A stretch of DNA of 64,000 nucleotides from positions 2,317,722-2,381,721 of the forward strand of contig OX422188.1 in NCBI GenBank assembly GCA_949130485.1, in the 5' to 3' direction. This DNA is from Agelas oroides (lineage: Eukaryota; Porifera; Demospongiae; Agelasida; Agelasidae). Shown piece by piece: positions 12,401-23,900 of the stretch (the first letter of the stretch is position 1; each line of letters opens with the position of its first letter). A program made the translations under genes and the position numbers. Below the pieces are notes generated by a model that worked only from the letters and a program-made list of their open reading frames with translations, was not told the origin of the DNA and ran no database searches.

Positions 12401-13635
12401 TGTTGTGTGACTCCCACCACCCCTTCTTTTCATTGCACAAAGATCTGTGGAGCCATCACATCGAAGTAATGTTATAGCATGATTTTCAGCTGTCTGTGTA
12501 ACTATGGCAAATCTCAACATGTGGGGCTGAATAATTTCTCACTTCATTGCGAGAGGACCTTCCAGGTTTTTCTCTCCTGGCACCTTCATTCTCTTCTTGT
12601 CTTCATCAGTGATGTTTTGCGGATCATTCAACCATGGATTAGAGGCCATCAATTTCAGTAAATTGCCTTTTTCCGGAACTAGACCTGTGGCAAATTTAAA
12701 TAACAAAAATTGCAGTTACAACTCTTTCTCTTAATAGCTATAATTGGCTACTCCAACCACAGTGAACATACTTTAAAAAAAGGTAGCTACGTAAGTGGAG
12801 TGCAAAATGAACACATAACTGGTAAGTGGTAGATTATATGTTTTCACTAAATGTGGGCTATGACATCCATCTTATCAACATCCGTCAGTTATAAATTATC
12901 AACTTTAAATGTTGGTTGTCTGAAAGTGTATTGAAGTATGCCCTTGACCATAGCTATAGCACTGGTTACATAGTGTGATATGGATGAAGTAGTCAGCATG
13001 CAAAATGAAGGACATCTCCCTCTGTCTTTGCATACTGTAAGCGATAAAAAACTGGATGATGAGAAGGCATGGGAACAAGAGCACATCTGGTCTCACCATC
13101 TGGACCTTGCTTCATTCCAATTGTTCCACCAGTGTAAATCACCATGACATATCTCTTTACAATTGGTGAATCCGAAACATCTGTAACGAGTGATGGCAGG
13201 CAACAGTGTTGCTGTGTAAACGATAAGCTATAGCTACGTCCTACATGCATGCTAGCTATAAAGGTTGTTTGACTCAAGTTGGTAGTATACCTCAGTTCTG
13301 TACCACTTATCTGCATCATTAAACACAGTGCAGTCCCACTACATGCTTTAGATCCCAAGCAGCAAGCAACTTAATTAGACTTGCAACATTATGGGAGAAT
13401 ACTTAGCTAAATAAGTTGTCAAAGGATGTAGAAAGGGTAGTAGAGTGACATAAGTAAAACACATTTGTTTGACACACTGACTTAATTAATACTCAACTCC
13501 CAAACACTGCAGTAAGTTACAACAAGCAAACTGTGGAGATGTAATAACCCATTTACATTTAGCTATATACATACATTAATGATGTAAACACAATTATTAT
13601 TTCATTTGAGTACCTTTAACTGTTTGCTCTGCCAT
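9472..13635 (-). CDS. L-asparaginase (AnsA / ASPG-type), seven exons found
   Basis: This enzyme hydrolyses asparagine to aspartate and ammonia. Exons, in order on the minus strand, are 13635-13614, 13180-13097, 12684-12543, 11955-11501, 11364-11259, 10202-10008 and 9585-9472. Splice phases agree throughout except inside the fifth exon. The protein starts MAEQTVKD. It shows the first catalytic-Thr block VIYTGGTIGM, the second active-site block LLLHGTDTMAF, then ITGSQLP and PEVTLFFNNKLLRGNR. The C-terminal domain has AVLQTFGAGN, NITQCLKG and GADMTAEAGLTKVSYL. The order matches the N-terminal asparaginase domain of vertebrate ASPG, which carries ankyrin repeats after it; no ankyrin exons were found here, and the 3' end beyond 9472 is unresolved. 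No signal peptide is visible, so a cytosolic enzyme is expected. The fifth exon is one base short (see findings). Confidence 0.9.
10423..11040. mobile_element. Inverted-repeat element, TAAGGACTGGGTCCA termini (copy A)
   Basis: The left end TCAGAGGCACTAAGGACTGG and the inverted right end TCAGGTGCATTAAGGACTGG match over about 25 bp, framing roughly 0.6 kb without a clear ORF. It sits in the asparaginase intron between exons five and six. A second, longer element with the same ends is at 26268-27650. Confidence 0.65.
11981..12236. repeat. Minisatellite, 49-bp unit, about 5 copies
   Basis: A 49-bp unit carrying CATCAGCATCAGCATCAATC followed by AAACACAATAGACTATAGGG is repeated in tandem in the asparaginase intron between exons three and four. 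The first copies are identical and the last is divergent. Confidence 0.9.
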
Positions 13636-13734
13636 TTTGGTTGATGATGATAGTGTACCACAAAAAAAACTGCTGGGAAAAAAAGTGTAATTTTAATAAC
13701 ACCACATTGACAGTAAAGTAGCTCAAACCATGTT

Positions 13735-14345
13735 TAGATGTGTATGTGTAGAACTACTCTGCAAAAAACAAGGTTGTTTTAACCACAGAGTGGTTACCTT
13801 GGTTGCATGAAAACTGGAGAGACAGTGGTTATGAGAGGTTTACTGGTATGAAGACTAATTGCATAAGGCAGCCTGAGAGGCAGCTGCCCAGTTCATCTTA
13901 CAACCACAATACACTGACAAACCTCACAACATCTGTGAAGGAGTCATTACAAGTGCACTTCAAAGTTGCAGTTTTGTTAACCCACACAAACTGAAGAGAC
14001 ATGTGAGGTTTGACCCTAAAGGAAGCTGGCCCTCTCATCTTACAACCACAATGGTCTTACAGCACATCATTCAATGCAATCTGATAGGAAACTGGCCTGG
14101 TCACTATGCAACCACAATGGTCTGACACCCACAGTGAGAATCACTTAAGTGCACTTTAATCTAATCTGAAAGGAAGCTGGCCTGTATGGTTACCTTGCAA
14201 CCACAATGGTCTGACACCCACAGCATATCTTTCAATAATCTGATAGGAAACTGGCCTGGTCAGTTTGCAACCACAATGGTCTGACACCCACAGCATATCT
14301 TTCAATAATCTGATAGGAAGCTGGCCTGGTCACCTTACAACCACA
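13735..14345. repeat. Degenerate tandem repeat, about 70-bp unit
   Basis: The motif ACCACAATGGTCTGACACCC alternates with AATCTGATAGGAAACTGGCC. The unit is best defined at 14195-14340 (70-bp period) and increasingly degenerate toward 13735. It lies upstream of the asparaginase start and has no coding support. Confidence 0.7.
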
Positions 14346-14989
14346 CCTCCATCAATTGTCTAGGGGTTCACAACCTTGGCCACACCCACTTAGCAAGTGG
14401 TCAGGGCTCTTTGACCAGAGAACACTCCTCCTGACTGAAAACTGTTTACAGTGCAAGAAAATGGAGCCCCTATACAAGGCAGAGAACCATCTTCTATGAC
14501 CTAGGAGAAATGGTGCCAACCAAGGCCTTCTACAGCCAGCCAAGACAGCCGCCATGTGTATGGCACTTCCTGACTATCCCTGCCCACTTTCCCCTATCCC
14601 CCCCCCCAAACCTATCTTCAAAATGCATTGTGCCAACTGATAACATATATACGGCCAAACTTGCATGACAATTACACTCGTCATCAGTAGTTAAAGGGTA
14701 AACCAGGGGGTGGTCACCTTCATTGCAGCAAAAGAGACAGTCTAACTGCATAAACAAGCTGAGAAGAAGTCATCTTACAACCACAGCTAGATGATATAAT
14801 ATCCGTAAAAAAAAAAGTCACTACAACTGAACTTCGAAAGGCTGGTAAACCTTTTCATGCTCTTGATACAAGGCGACTCCCTAACAGATATTACACTTTA
14901 CAAATGACCGTTGTAAGGTGATCTTGGGCAGTGTGGCTTGTTTTATGCAATTGGTCTCAAATGCAGCCATTTTAATATGGTCAACAACA

Positions 14990-15330
14990 CATATATCACT
15001 GCAAAAACTACTTGGTTAAAGTAACCTCACACATTCAGTGGTTACTCCATTTCAGGGTTCATTGCATTGGTGAGTATATACTATGAAGAGAATTAAACAT
15101 TATAAACACCATCCATCATCCCCTCAAAATCCCATCAAGCTTCATTGAATAGCAAAGAGCTAGCACAGACACTTGTCTGCTAGCTAATCATGCATACTGC
15201 TTCTTATGGTCCATCTGCTGGCTGCTATCTGGTTCAACAACTATCCATCATCCCTCTCACAATTCCGTCAGGCTTTATTAAGAATCAAAGAGCTACCACA
15301 GACAAGTACTTCTTTATGGAGCCTGATGGA
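14990..15330. repeat. Dispersed repeat, copy 1 of 2
   Basis: The segment includes AGCAAAGAGCTAGCACAGAC and ACTTGTCTGCTAGC. It corresponds over about 250 bp to 19360-19620 in the same orientation, with scattered differences. No reading frame is conserved between the copies, so a decayed transposon is likely. Confidence 0.6.
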
Positions 15331-15381
15331 ATTGTGAGGAGGAGGATGGATGGTAAAATGTTTGTAAATTCTCTTCATATA

Positions 15382-15531
15382 CAGTGGCATAGGAACCATA
15401 GTGGCCGTAGCGGCTTTGGGCGCTAGACTTTTCAGCTGTGCTACGTGTGGCGAAATCATACAAAATTTTTTCCACCGGGGTTCGTGCGGCACAGCATGGC
15501 CTCTACACTTCCGATTTGCTTCCTCACCATG
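15382..15531. mobile_element. Shortened relative of the CAGTGGCGTAGGAA element
   Basis: The left end CAGTGGCATAGGAACC and the internal blocks (GGCCGTAGCGGCTTTGG, GCGGCACAGCATGGCCTCTA) match the element at 4213-4756. About 390 bp of the interior is missing and the right terminus has decayed. This is an internal-deletion derivative. Confidence 0.65.
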
Positions 15532-16137
15532 CCTGAAACCGGAGTAACCACTCAGAGAGCAGTGGCAGATATAGCAGAAACCAAGCATATTTCATTCTTA
15601 ATTTGACATGTGTTCACAGTATGGTATACAGCTTACATGTTCACTTACAGAATTGAAGTATGGACGTATACTATACTGCTAGGATATAAACAAATGCAAA
15701 GCAGAGCTGCTTGAAAGCAAAGGATCACAACTTGATGCCAGATTGGAAGCTATGTGCCATATTTTAACACTTGTCTTTAGTTAGAGAAAATAGGCATTCC
15801 GATGTTTCCACAACTGTGGAATCATGATTGCCATAGGTCGTGTTCAACTGTACTTCACAACAAACACCACACACTGACCAATACTAGTCTACATCTATGA
15901 ATAAACTTACATGGCACCGGCCTGTGCAACGGCAGATCAGTTCAACGAAGTAGATTAGTCCTGCGGATAGTTTATATTGAGTTGGCAGGATGTAAGTCTT
16001 ATCCCGACATTGCCGAGCCGCTAGAATGTTTACGGACTGCACTTGGCCGCATTTATAGCGCCCGCGTTGCGGGGGCGTTGCCTGACCCTAACACCCCCTC
16101 ACCCCGCCCCTTAGCCTTGCGCCTCAAGTTATCACGT

Positions 16138-18672
16138 GACTACAGACTTGCTCATGAGAAAAAAAATTACGCCAAATTTAGATTTTAACCCTCTCTTTAC
16201 GAGATTTAACTTCACCGAATTTCTGCATACAAGCATGCATTCAAAGAGTATGCAGCACATCCAGGGAAAAGAGAACAAGTAGGCATGGTATCAGTATTAA
16301 AGCTAGTCCGTATTGAATATCAGACAAGGGATGCATTTCTGGCAGCTGTGTAGGGGAAAACAGACTAACATCTCAGAGCAGTGCACCCTCACACTCGCCC
16401 TCACAGCAAGGTGATCAGCATGGAGGCCCAAGTTTTGTGTACACATGGGCAGCAAAAAATCTTGAATTGTATTTTCTATTTCTATCCGTGACTGATCAAC
16501 ACTTTTGTGTTTGGTGCATAATTAGCAAACCTGCTGGGCACTGCGGCAGTGTGCATTTGTGTGCTACGTTGCTGTACATTGCAATCTAACTATGCACCAA
16601 GGGTCAAACATTGTTGAAATTGTCGACGCTGTGTGTTGAAATCAGGCTTAAAAATGAAGCTATTTTATGTCTGTTCAATGTGTTCATGTTCCTATGCTAG
16701 AGGCAAAAATGTCGGTATTCTCGGACTGATATATTTTTGGACCTCAGACTTCAAAGGCAACTGTGCCAGATCATCAGACCAACAAGACATGCCGGAGCTG
16801 GGATAGTTTTCGATACCCGAAACTATTGTAGTACACGGGGATAGAAAATCACATCCGAAAATACAATGCATAACTTCTTTGCCACCTCCTCCAAAAAGGA
16901 AAGACTAAAATACTTGCCCTTCCATTGGCCTTGCCTATGAGCCAATACCATTCTGCTGCAGTTGCCAAATTTGGCTAGCAATGTGATATAATTCATGATT
17001 ATCAGACTTGTCCGCTAGTAGAATCCTTTTCCGAGGACAGGTGCTTGAACAGATGTAGTATTTCTTAAATCCGGGTAGAAGACTGTTTGGAGTTGAATTT
17101 CAAGTATATAGTATCAAACATTAGCCCACCTATCCTACAGTTTTTATGTCTGCTGGACCTCTGCGTGTGCAACAAGAGCACAACGTTTCTTAAGTGTCCG
17201 AGCATCAACTAGTTCCTCTATCTGTAAATTTGACCAAGTCCTTTATATTTGTGTAATCCATGCATGTGACAAATTTCTAGCGGCAGAATTAGCAGAAATT
17301 ATGAAATTGTGCCTGCTTTAGAGCTTCAAATTGAACCCTCACTATGCATGTACATATTCAAATTATGCATACCTTCTAAAATCTTTACCTAGTTCGATTG
17401 CACCGTTAATGCTATGTTCTTATATTTTACATATCAAGCAAAATTCTCATTTCCATACTGTTGCACTTGCACATGAAACCAGTCTCGTACTGCAAGCTCA
17501 GGGTGTGAGGAGAGCCTGGGTAGGAGACTATGATACCCTTCCCCAATTTATTTCCAGTGTAAAGACTACATGTACAAATGTACTGCGACCTTGCAAAATA
17601 TAAGCTGTGCATATGAATATAATTATGTGGTAAACTTCTTTACAGGCTAAATGGGAAAATAGCCACACAATTATATTCATGTCGGCACAGCTTTTTGGTT
17701 TGTATTTTGCAAGGTCAACGCAAACAGCAGTGAATACAGACATCCTTCTACATATAAGTTCTCCCCTAGCACCCCTTTCAGAGCACCAGAGGACTCAGGA
17801 CATACTGTGCACAGATGAACTTTCCCCTAGCGTCCCTCTCTTCGAGCACTGGAAAAGACAGCATAATCAAAAAGAGGTTGGGTATACATTTACACCTTTA
17901 CTTCAATCCCATCCATAATCCTGTACTATCATCTCCAAGCTGGATAAAGCTTGCATTTGACTGATATTCACTTGTTCAATGATGTCATAGACTTAGTACA
18001 TGTACTTGACAAAAAATTCAACATACATATGCAAGTATGCTCAGTAATGATGTTCGATAAATGCATGATTGTATATATTTTTCAGTAACCACTTTGCCTT
18101 ACATGCCCAGAGCTTGTAGTGTGTGGCTACACTACTCAATGACGGATAAACTATCCCCTATATAGCACTCCCTCAAACTATCTTCCTGGCACTTATGAGG
18201 TAGTGTTCAACTTGCTCCTTTGGATTCTTTGTTCTATCATCGAACATGGCAGCTAACATGCACACGTGCAAAACGTCTGCATGTGCACATGCTGCCATGT
18301 AGAGTCAACTCTTATTTTGTCCACTCTATGTTCATAAACAATATACTCTGACAAACACACACCACAGCATTGCACAGCAGGTTTGCTATTTATGCACCAA
18401 ACACAAGAGTGTTGATCAGTCAAGGATCATGGATAGAAAATATAATTTTGCTGCCCACGAGAACACAAAGGCCTCCATACTGATCATCAATCAATACACT
18501 GTGAGGGCTGCTCTGAAATGTCAGTCTGTTTCCCCCTAGCTACACAGCTGCCAGAAATGCATCCCTTTTCTGATATTCAATACTGACTAGTTTTAATACT
18601 ATACTGATACCATGCTTACTTAAAATCTAAATTTGGGAATTTTTTTCTCATGAGCAAGTCTGTACATAACGA
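16138..18672. mobile_element. Large imperfect inverted-repeat element
   Basis: About 400 bp at 16138-16560 is repeated in inverse orientation at about 18345-18672 (for example GATGCATTTCTGGCAGCTGT on the left and its complement on the right). Near the centre, GACCTTGCAAAATATAAGCTG at 17587 pairs with its inverse at about 17715. The enclosed 1.8 kb has no convincing ORF. It is best read as a decayed foldback-type transposon. Confidence 0.6.
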
Positions 18673-20990
18673 GATTCCTCGGGAATCATTAACTTTCTGC
18701 GGAGAATTTTCTGTCCGCTAATCACATTGCAGAAAACACAATCTGTAGTGCAACACAGAAAATTAGTCTTCGCAACTTCAGCACGATGACACAGCACTTT
18801 TTGGGGGGTGTCTCTATTCACTGGACTGGACTACTGGACTGGACTACTGGACTGACCTTTTTGCCACTAAAAATCATTTTTATGCCCTGTAACTAGACTC
18901 ACCTACCAGTAGAGTTGCAAGCTACATTATACTAGCCTGTAAAACGTTGCCTTTTGCTGTCCAATGCCCTTTTGACTACAAATAGTTTCCAAATGGGTGG
19001 GCAGGGGACCACCAGTGGAATGCAAGGGAATGGGTGTAAAGTGCTAGCGGAATGAAGGGGAATGCAGGGGAATGCCAGGGGAACATACGAGTGTGGATGC
19101 AAAGTGCCAGGGGAACGCAGCAACCGCGTAATCGAGTCAAGCAGCATCTCCCTAGTTATCTGTAGTAGAGATGGAGACAGTGTCAAAGGAGTGAGTGATT
19201 TCCCGGACAGAATGACTCTTGAGTCATGAGCTCCTTACGGTCAAATGACTTGACCCCGGAGAAAATGACTCCCCCTTGTAAATAATTGTAAACCTGCACA
19301 CGAGATACTTTGGAGATAGTTTCTTTGGCTCAAAGCTTTAATACACTGATGTTATATATACACTGCAAAACTACTCAGTTAAAGCAACTTCACAGAGCGG
19401 TTACTCCAGTTTCATGGGTAATCATCATTCAGCACCCCCCTCACAATTCCATCAAGCTTCATTAAGAAGCAAAGAGCTAGCATAGACACTTGTCTGCTAG
19501 CCAATGCACATGTATACTGCATGCTCCTCATGATCCATCTATACTGGCTATTATCAGGTTCCATAATTATTTATCATCCCGCTCCCAATTCCACCAGGGT
19601 TTATTAAGAAACAAAGTATATATCTGGCTAGAAGCCAGTGACTTCAATGTCTTCCGGGGGGTGACTCCTATGAGTGAGTGACTAGGGAGTCACTAGCTGG
19701 CTCCTAGGAGTAAGTGACTGGCATGGGGAGTCATTGACAAGGGGAGTCACATGATCCTATGACAATGGCACATGCACTCACTGTGTGCAGCAACAAAACA
19801 CCTGCAGATTTCTGGTTATGAATGGAAAGTGAAAAGCAGTTAGGAAAACCACTTTTATAGTATACTGAACTGAGTCAACTGAATACATATACAGTGGAAC
19901 CCTTCTAAAGCGGCCACCATGCATGTCCGGTGTCATAAGGATGAGTGACTCCCCCTTCCAGTAACCCCCAGTCATTCATCCCTAGGGGCCAATGACTTCC
20001 AGTCATTCTATTGTATAGTGATCAGTGACTCCCAGTCATTCCACCCTACATATATAGGGCTCAATGACTTCCAGTCATTCTACCCTAGTGCTGGATGACT
20101 CCCCCTGCATGAAATGCCTTGACTCCCAGGGAATAATGGAATCCCAGGTTATAATTACTACAAGGAAAAAAAAAGTGGGCAAAAAAGGTAAGGATTATAT
20201 AAAAGTAAAGGTAAATATACAAAGCCCCATCCCTATACATCCGGTTTTCACACTAGAGTAGAACTGCAATGTAAAAAGAATAGGCTTTTTATATATTTAT
20301 CAATAATGATGCCCCAATAGCTGTAGCTAGTTTTATCTATACAAATCCATTAGCATGCATTTAGCAAGATTCACAAAAGCATTTAGCCTATGGTATGAGG
20401 TATCTTCCCACTTCGTCAATTCCCACTTTGTCAAGAGGAGGTATACTACATTTGCCAGACTCTGATCCTTTCCTCCCTGGAGAGGGTCAGGGTTCGAGAC
20501 TACAGACCAGGCTATTGGACTTACATACACAGCAATCATACACAGTGACAAACATAACCAACCACAGCATTAGTTCACCAACACTGTGAGAACTTACATG
20601 TGGCACAGAAGCATCTTGAGCTTTGCCCACCAGAAGGTTAGGGCCATGTTAGTGCTTTGAAGAAATTCTATCTAATGCTGCACTACACTATGTACACATA
20701 AGGTTACACATAGCTCAAAACTGGTCATGTATACTCCTACAATGGATTAAGGTTGCAAAAGGATTACTCTATAGGAGTTATTACTTTATATATAGCTAAT
20801 GGATATAATAACTTAAAACAACAAGTAACAAAATAGCTAATTGTTTGGCCGAACAATTTTTAAAGTTTTCTGTTGCATGTAGAATTATACATGTAGCTGG
20901 ATGTCCAATTTTCTTTGTATGTTACACCATCAAGCTATCTTTTTCTTTCTATTCCAAAGTCCAAGTTTATGCCTGTGATCCCATCCACCT
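18673..20990. other. Intergenic repeats; no supported gene
   Basis: The stretch contains one end of an ACTGGACTGGACTACTGG element (18815-18895, see 24912) and short GGGGAATG-type repeats (19010-19100). It also holds many copies of TGACTCCC / AGTCATTC scattered over 19190-20110, and copy 2 of the dispersed repeat at 19360-19620. Open frames here are short and overlap repeats. Confidence 0.5.
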
Positions 20991-20991
20991 G

Positions 20992-23900
20992 CTATGTGTT
21001 GAATCTTCCGCATTGTTCTGCATGATGTTCCCCACCTTCCTCATTTCCAGCATTTTCTAGAAGGGGTTCACTCTTTTCTTGTTTCTTGTTGGAATCTTTA
21101 CTGAGAAATTTTCTTTTGAGCATCCACGTTATCACCGAGAGTACAATAGGTGGCAGGAGTGTGAAGAATACTGCTGCATATGTACTTTGTGGTGAAGACA
21201 GGGAGAAGTACAACTGACTTAAAGCTACAGCTAAAGCAACAGAAATGAGGTAAAATAAAGCATAGGTACAAAAGGTCATCAATTTTTTGCCACCTTCAAT
21301 GTCTTCTTCCTTTTTTTGTCCACAGCACAGCTGCAGCAAACCTAGAAAGAACACTGCAGCCAGTGCAAAATAAAGAATTCCTGCACACACGACTGGGATA
21401 GTTTGCAGTGGAGTGATTAACAGGAAAGTACAAACTGGAAGAGAAACTAACCCTGCCATTATTTGTATGAACACAAAGACATTCCAAAGTAGGAAAGTCT
21501 TGGAGATCTTAACAAGTATGTTTAAACATTTTCTGTCAAATCTATTCCCATTTTCTGTGTCATTTTTCACTATCAAGACTGCTACCACCATTTCTACAAT
21601 GATTGCTATGGAGAAAACGACGATCTTGATGATGAAGGCTTTGGTCTCATCTTGGCAGAGGTGTGAGTCATGAGGAGGGCTGCAATCCATATATGGAGTG
21701 GTGGCATTGCATTCAGCCATAAAAATGTTAGGTGTAGTTTCATATTTGTACAGCACAGCTGTCCATATCAAGTACGCAGGACTGATCAACATCATTGTCA
21801 TACCAGCTGCACCATAGATGTTCGATACAAGTTGAGATCTTTCATCTAAAATCTTACAGAATTTGGAATATAGTAGCATTCTATTTGTAGCAATAGTGAT
21901 CAATATTAGTGCATTTAGTAGAACGAAGATGATGAGAAACAATAGCCGGATAGACTGCCTATCCCTTTCATCTCCATAACAAGCTTCTGCAATGTAGTAA
22001 CTGTACCATGTGGCAATGTATCCTTGATCCTTCTTTTCCCATTTGCTGGGTACTCCTTGAGCCTTTGCATATGCTTTGCTCTGCATGGCAATGAAAACAA
22101 CAACAAATTCTCTGAGGATAGAAAAAGGGGCTGAGACAGATCTTTATTAACAACATCATCAGGAGCATATTAACAGCTACATGAAAAGATGTTTCTGGGA
22201 TGCTGGAAAACCCAAAACGTTCAGGAGCAGAACAGAACGGAACCACAAGTAAGGACGTGGACGCTGGAGATGATAGTTGAAAGTTGGGCTCACAAAGGCA
22301 CAGAGAAACTGATAATTATGGCGTTCTGTAACTACCACGAAGACAGGAAACTTACCAACAGAGAGCCATGTCAAGCGTATAAAACATCTGAGCTAGGATA
22401 TAGCCAGCTATGTGGCAGCCCTGGGATAGATAAGCTTACGAGTATGTAGCTCAATAGGACAGAAGACCAATGTTGTGTTCTAACTAGCACCAGTAGAAAG
22501 CCAAGTCAGGTGCATGAAATATCCCACATACTTGTAAGCTGAGCAACAGCAAACAGGCAATGGCAGATGTTGGCGTGGCTTTCTGCTGGTCCTCTTCCAT
22601 GGCGGGAATGTGAAATTGGCCTCCTCCTGTCCTAATTACTTGCAAGGTGAGCCTAGGAAGTCAATTGGCGACATCATAGTTAGTAGATAAGCTTAGCTAA
22701 AATGTTTCATACACTTGGTGTGGCTCTCTACCGTCAGCTTGTGACCGTCCCATATTCATAGTAGTTAGAGAACGAAAGATCAGCTCCTCTGTGCCTTGGT
22801 GATCCCAATGTTTTACCATTGACTCCAGGGTCCACGTCCATACTGTGCATCAATTACTTCTGGTTCCATTCCATTCCGTTCCTGAGCGTTCTGGGTTTTC
22901 CAGTATCTTGGAGTTTCTGACTATCGTACCCATGCTGCATTGAAAAACACTTTCAGAAAACTCCTTATATGGATTTAACTTACTGGTGTTACACACTAAA
23001 TTGCACTTGTTAAGGATTGAATTTGAGGTTACTACTATGGATTCTCAAAAGCCTGCCTACTGCAACGTAAGTGACTTGCTGACTTTTTAATAAGTATCTG
23101 CTAGGGCACAGAAACCACAGGGTGTATGGAAAACCCAGAACACTGGAACGGCCGGAACAGCTGGAACAAGCGGATATTAGAAAGAAATTAATACTTGCGC
23201 ATGTGCAGAAATCTATCATGCACTTGTTGAAAAATGGCAATTTTGTGTTGTGTTGATTCATTGCATTATATCTTGTGAATTAGCTGCGTTCATGCACCGG
23301 TATTTGTACTTGTTTGGTTGAAAACCAACCTGCTTACTTGGAAAGTAGTCAGACCAGTTGACAGTGAACTCTGAACAAACTACAACGGCGGGTACTATGT
23401 ACTTGGAAACTGACTGGTAACCCATGACAGTAGTTGGCTGGCAGTTCCAGCAAAGGTATTGCTGAGATGATTAGCCAGTATAAACTCGGCGGAACAAGTA
23501 GCGCGTAAGATATAAGCTGTACTGTGTTCAACAATCAAGTTGATTCACTCACATCCACCATAGCTACCCACATGCCACTGGACCACACCCACTGGGCATG
23601 CACAGCAAAGCACGTCAGCAAAGCATGCCCAGCCAAGCTGGTCTACAAACTCATCTGCTTCACTCATCACCTCAGACAGTCACCAGTCACAGGTAGACTA
23701 AAGCAAAAAGAGCCGACAAAGTCATAAAAGTGATGCCTGGCATGAGTTTGCTGACTGTGTTGCTGTGCATGCCTAGTGGGCATGGTCAAGTGGCAAGTGG
23801 CTACGGTTGGCACGAGCAAATCAACTCGACTGCTCAAGGATGGACTCGAACAATCAGTAAACTGTGGACGATCGACTCAAAGTATATAGAGTGGGACGTG

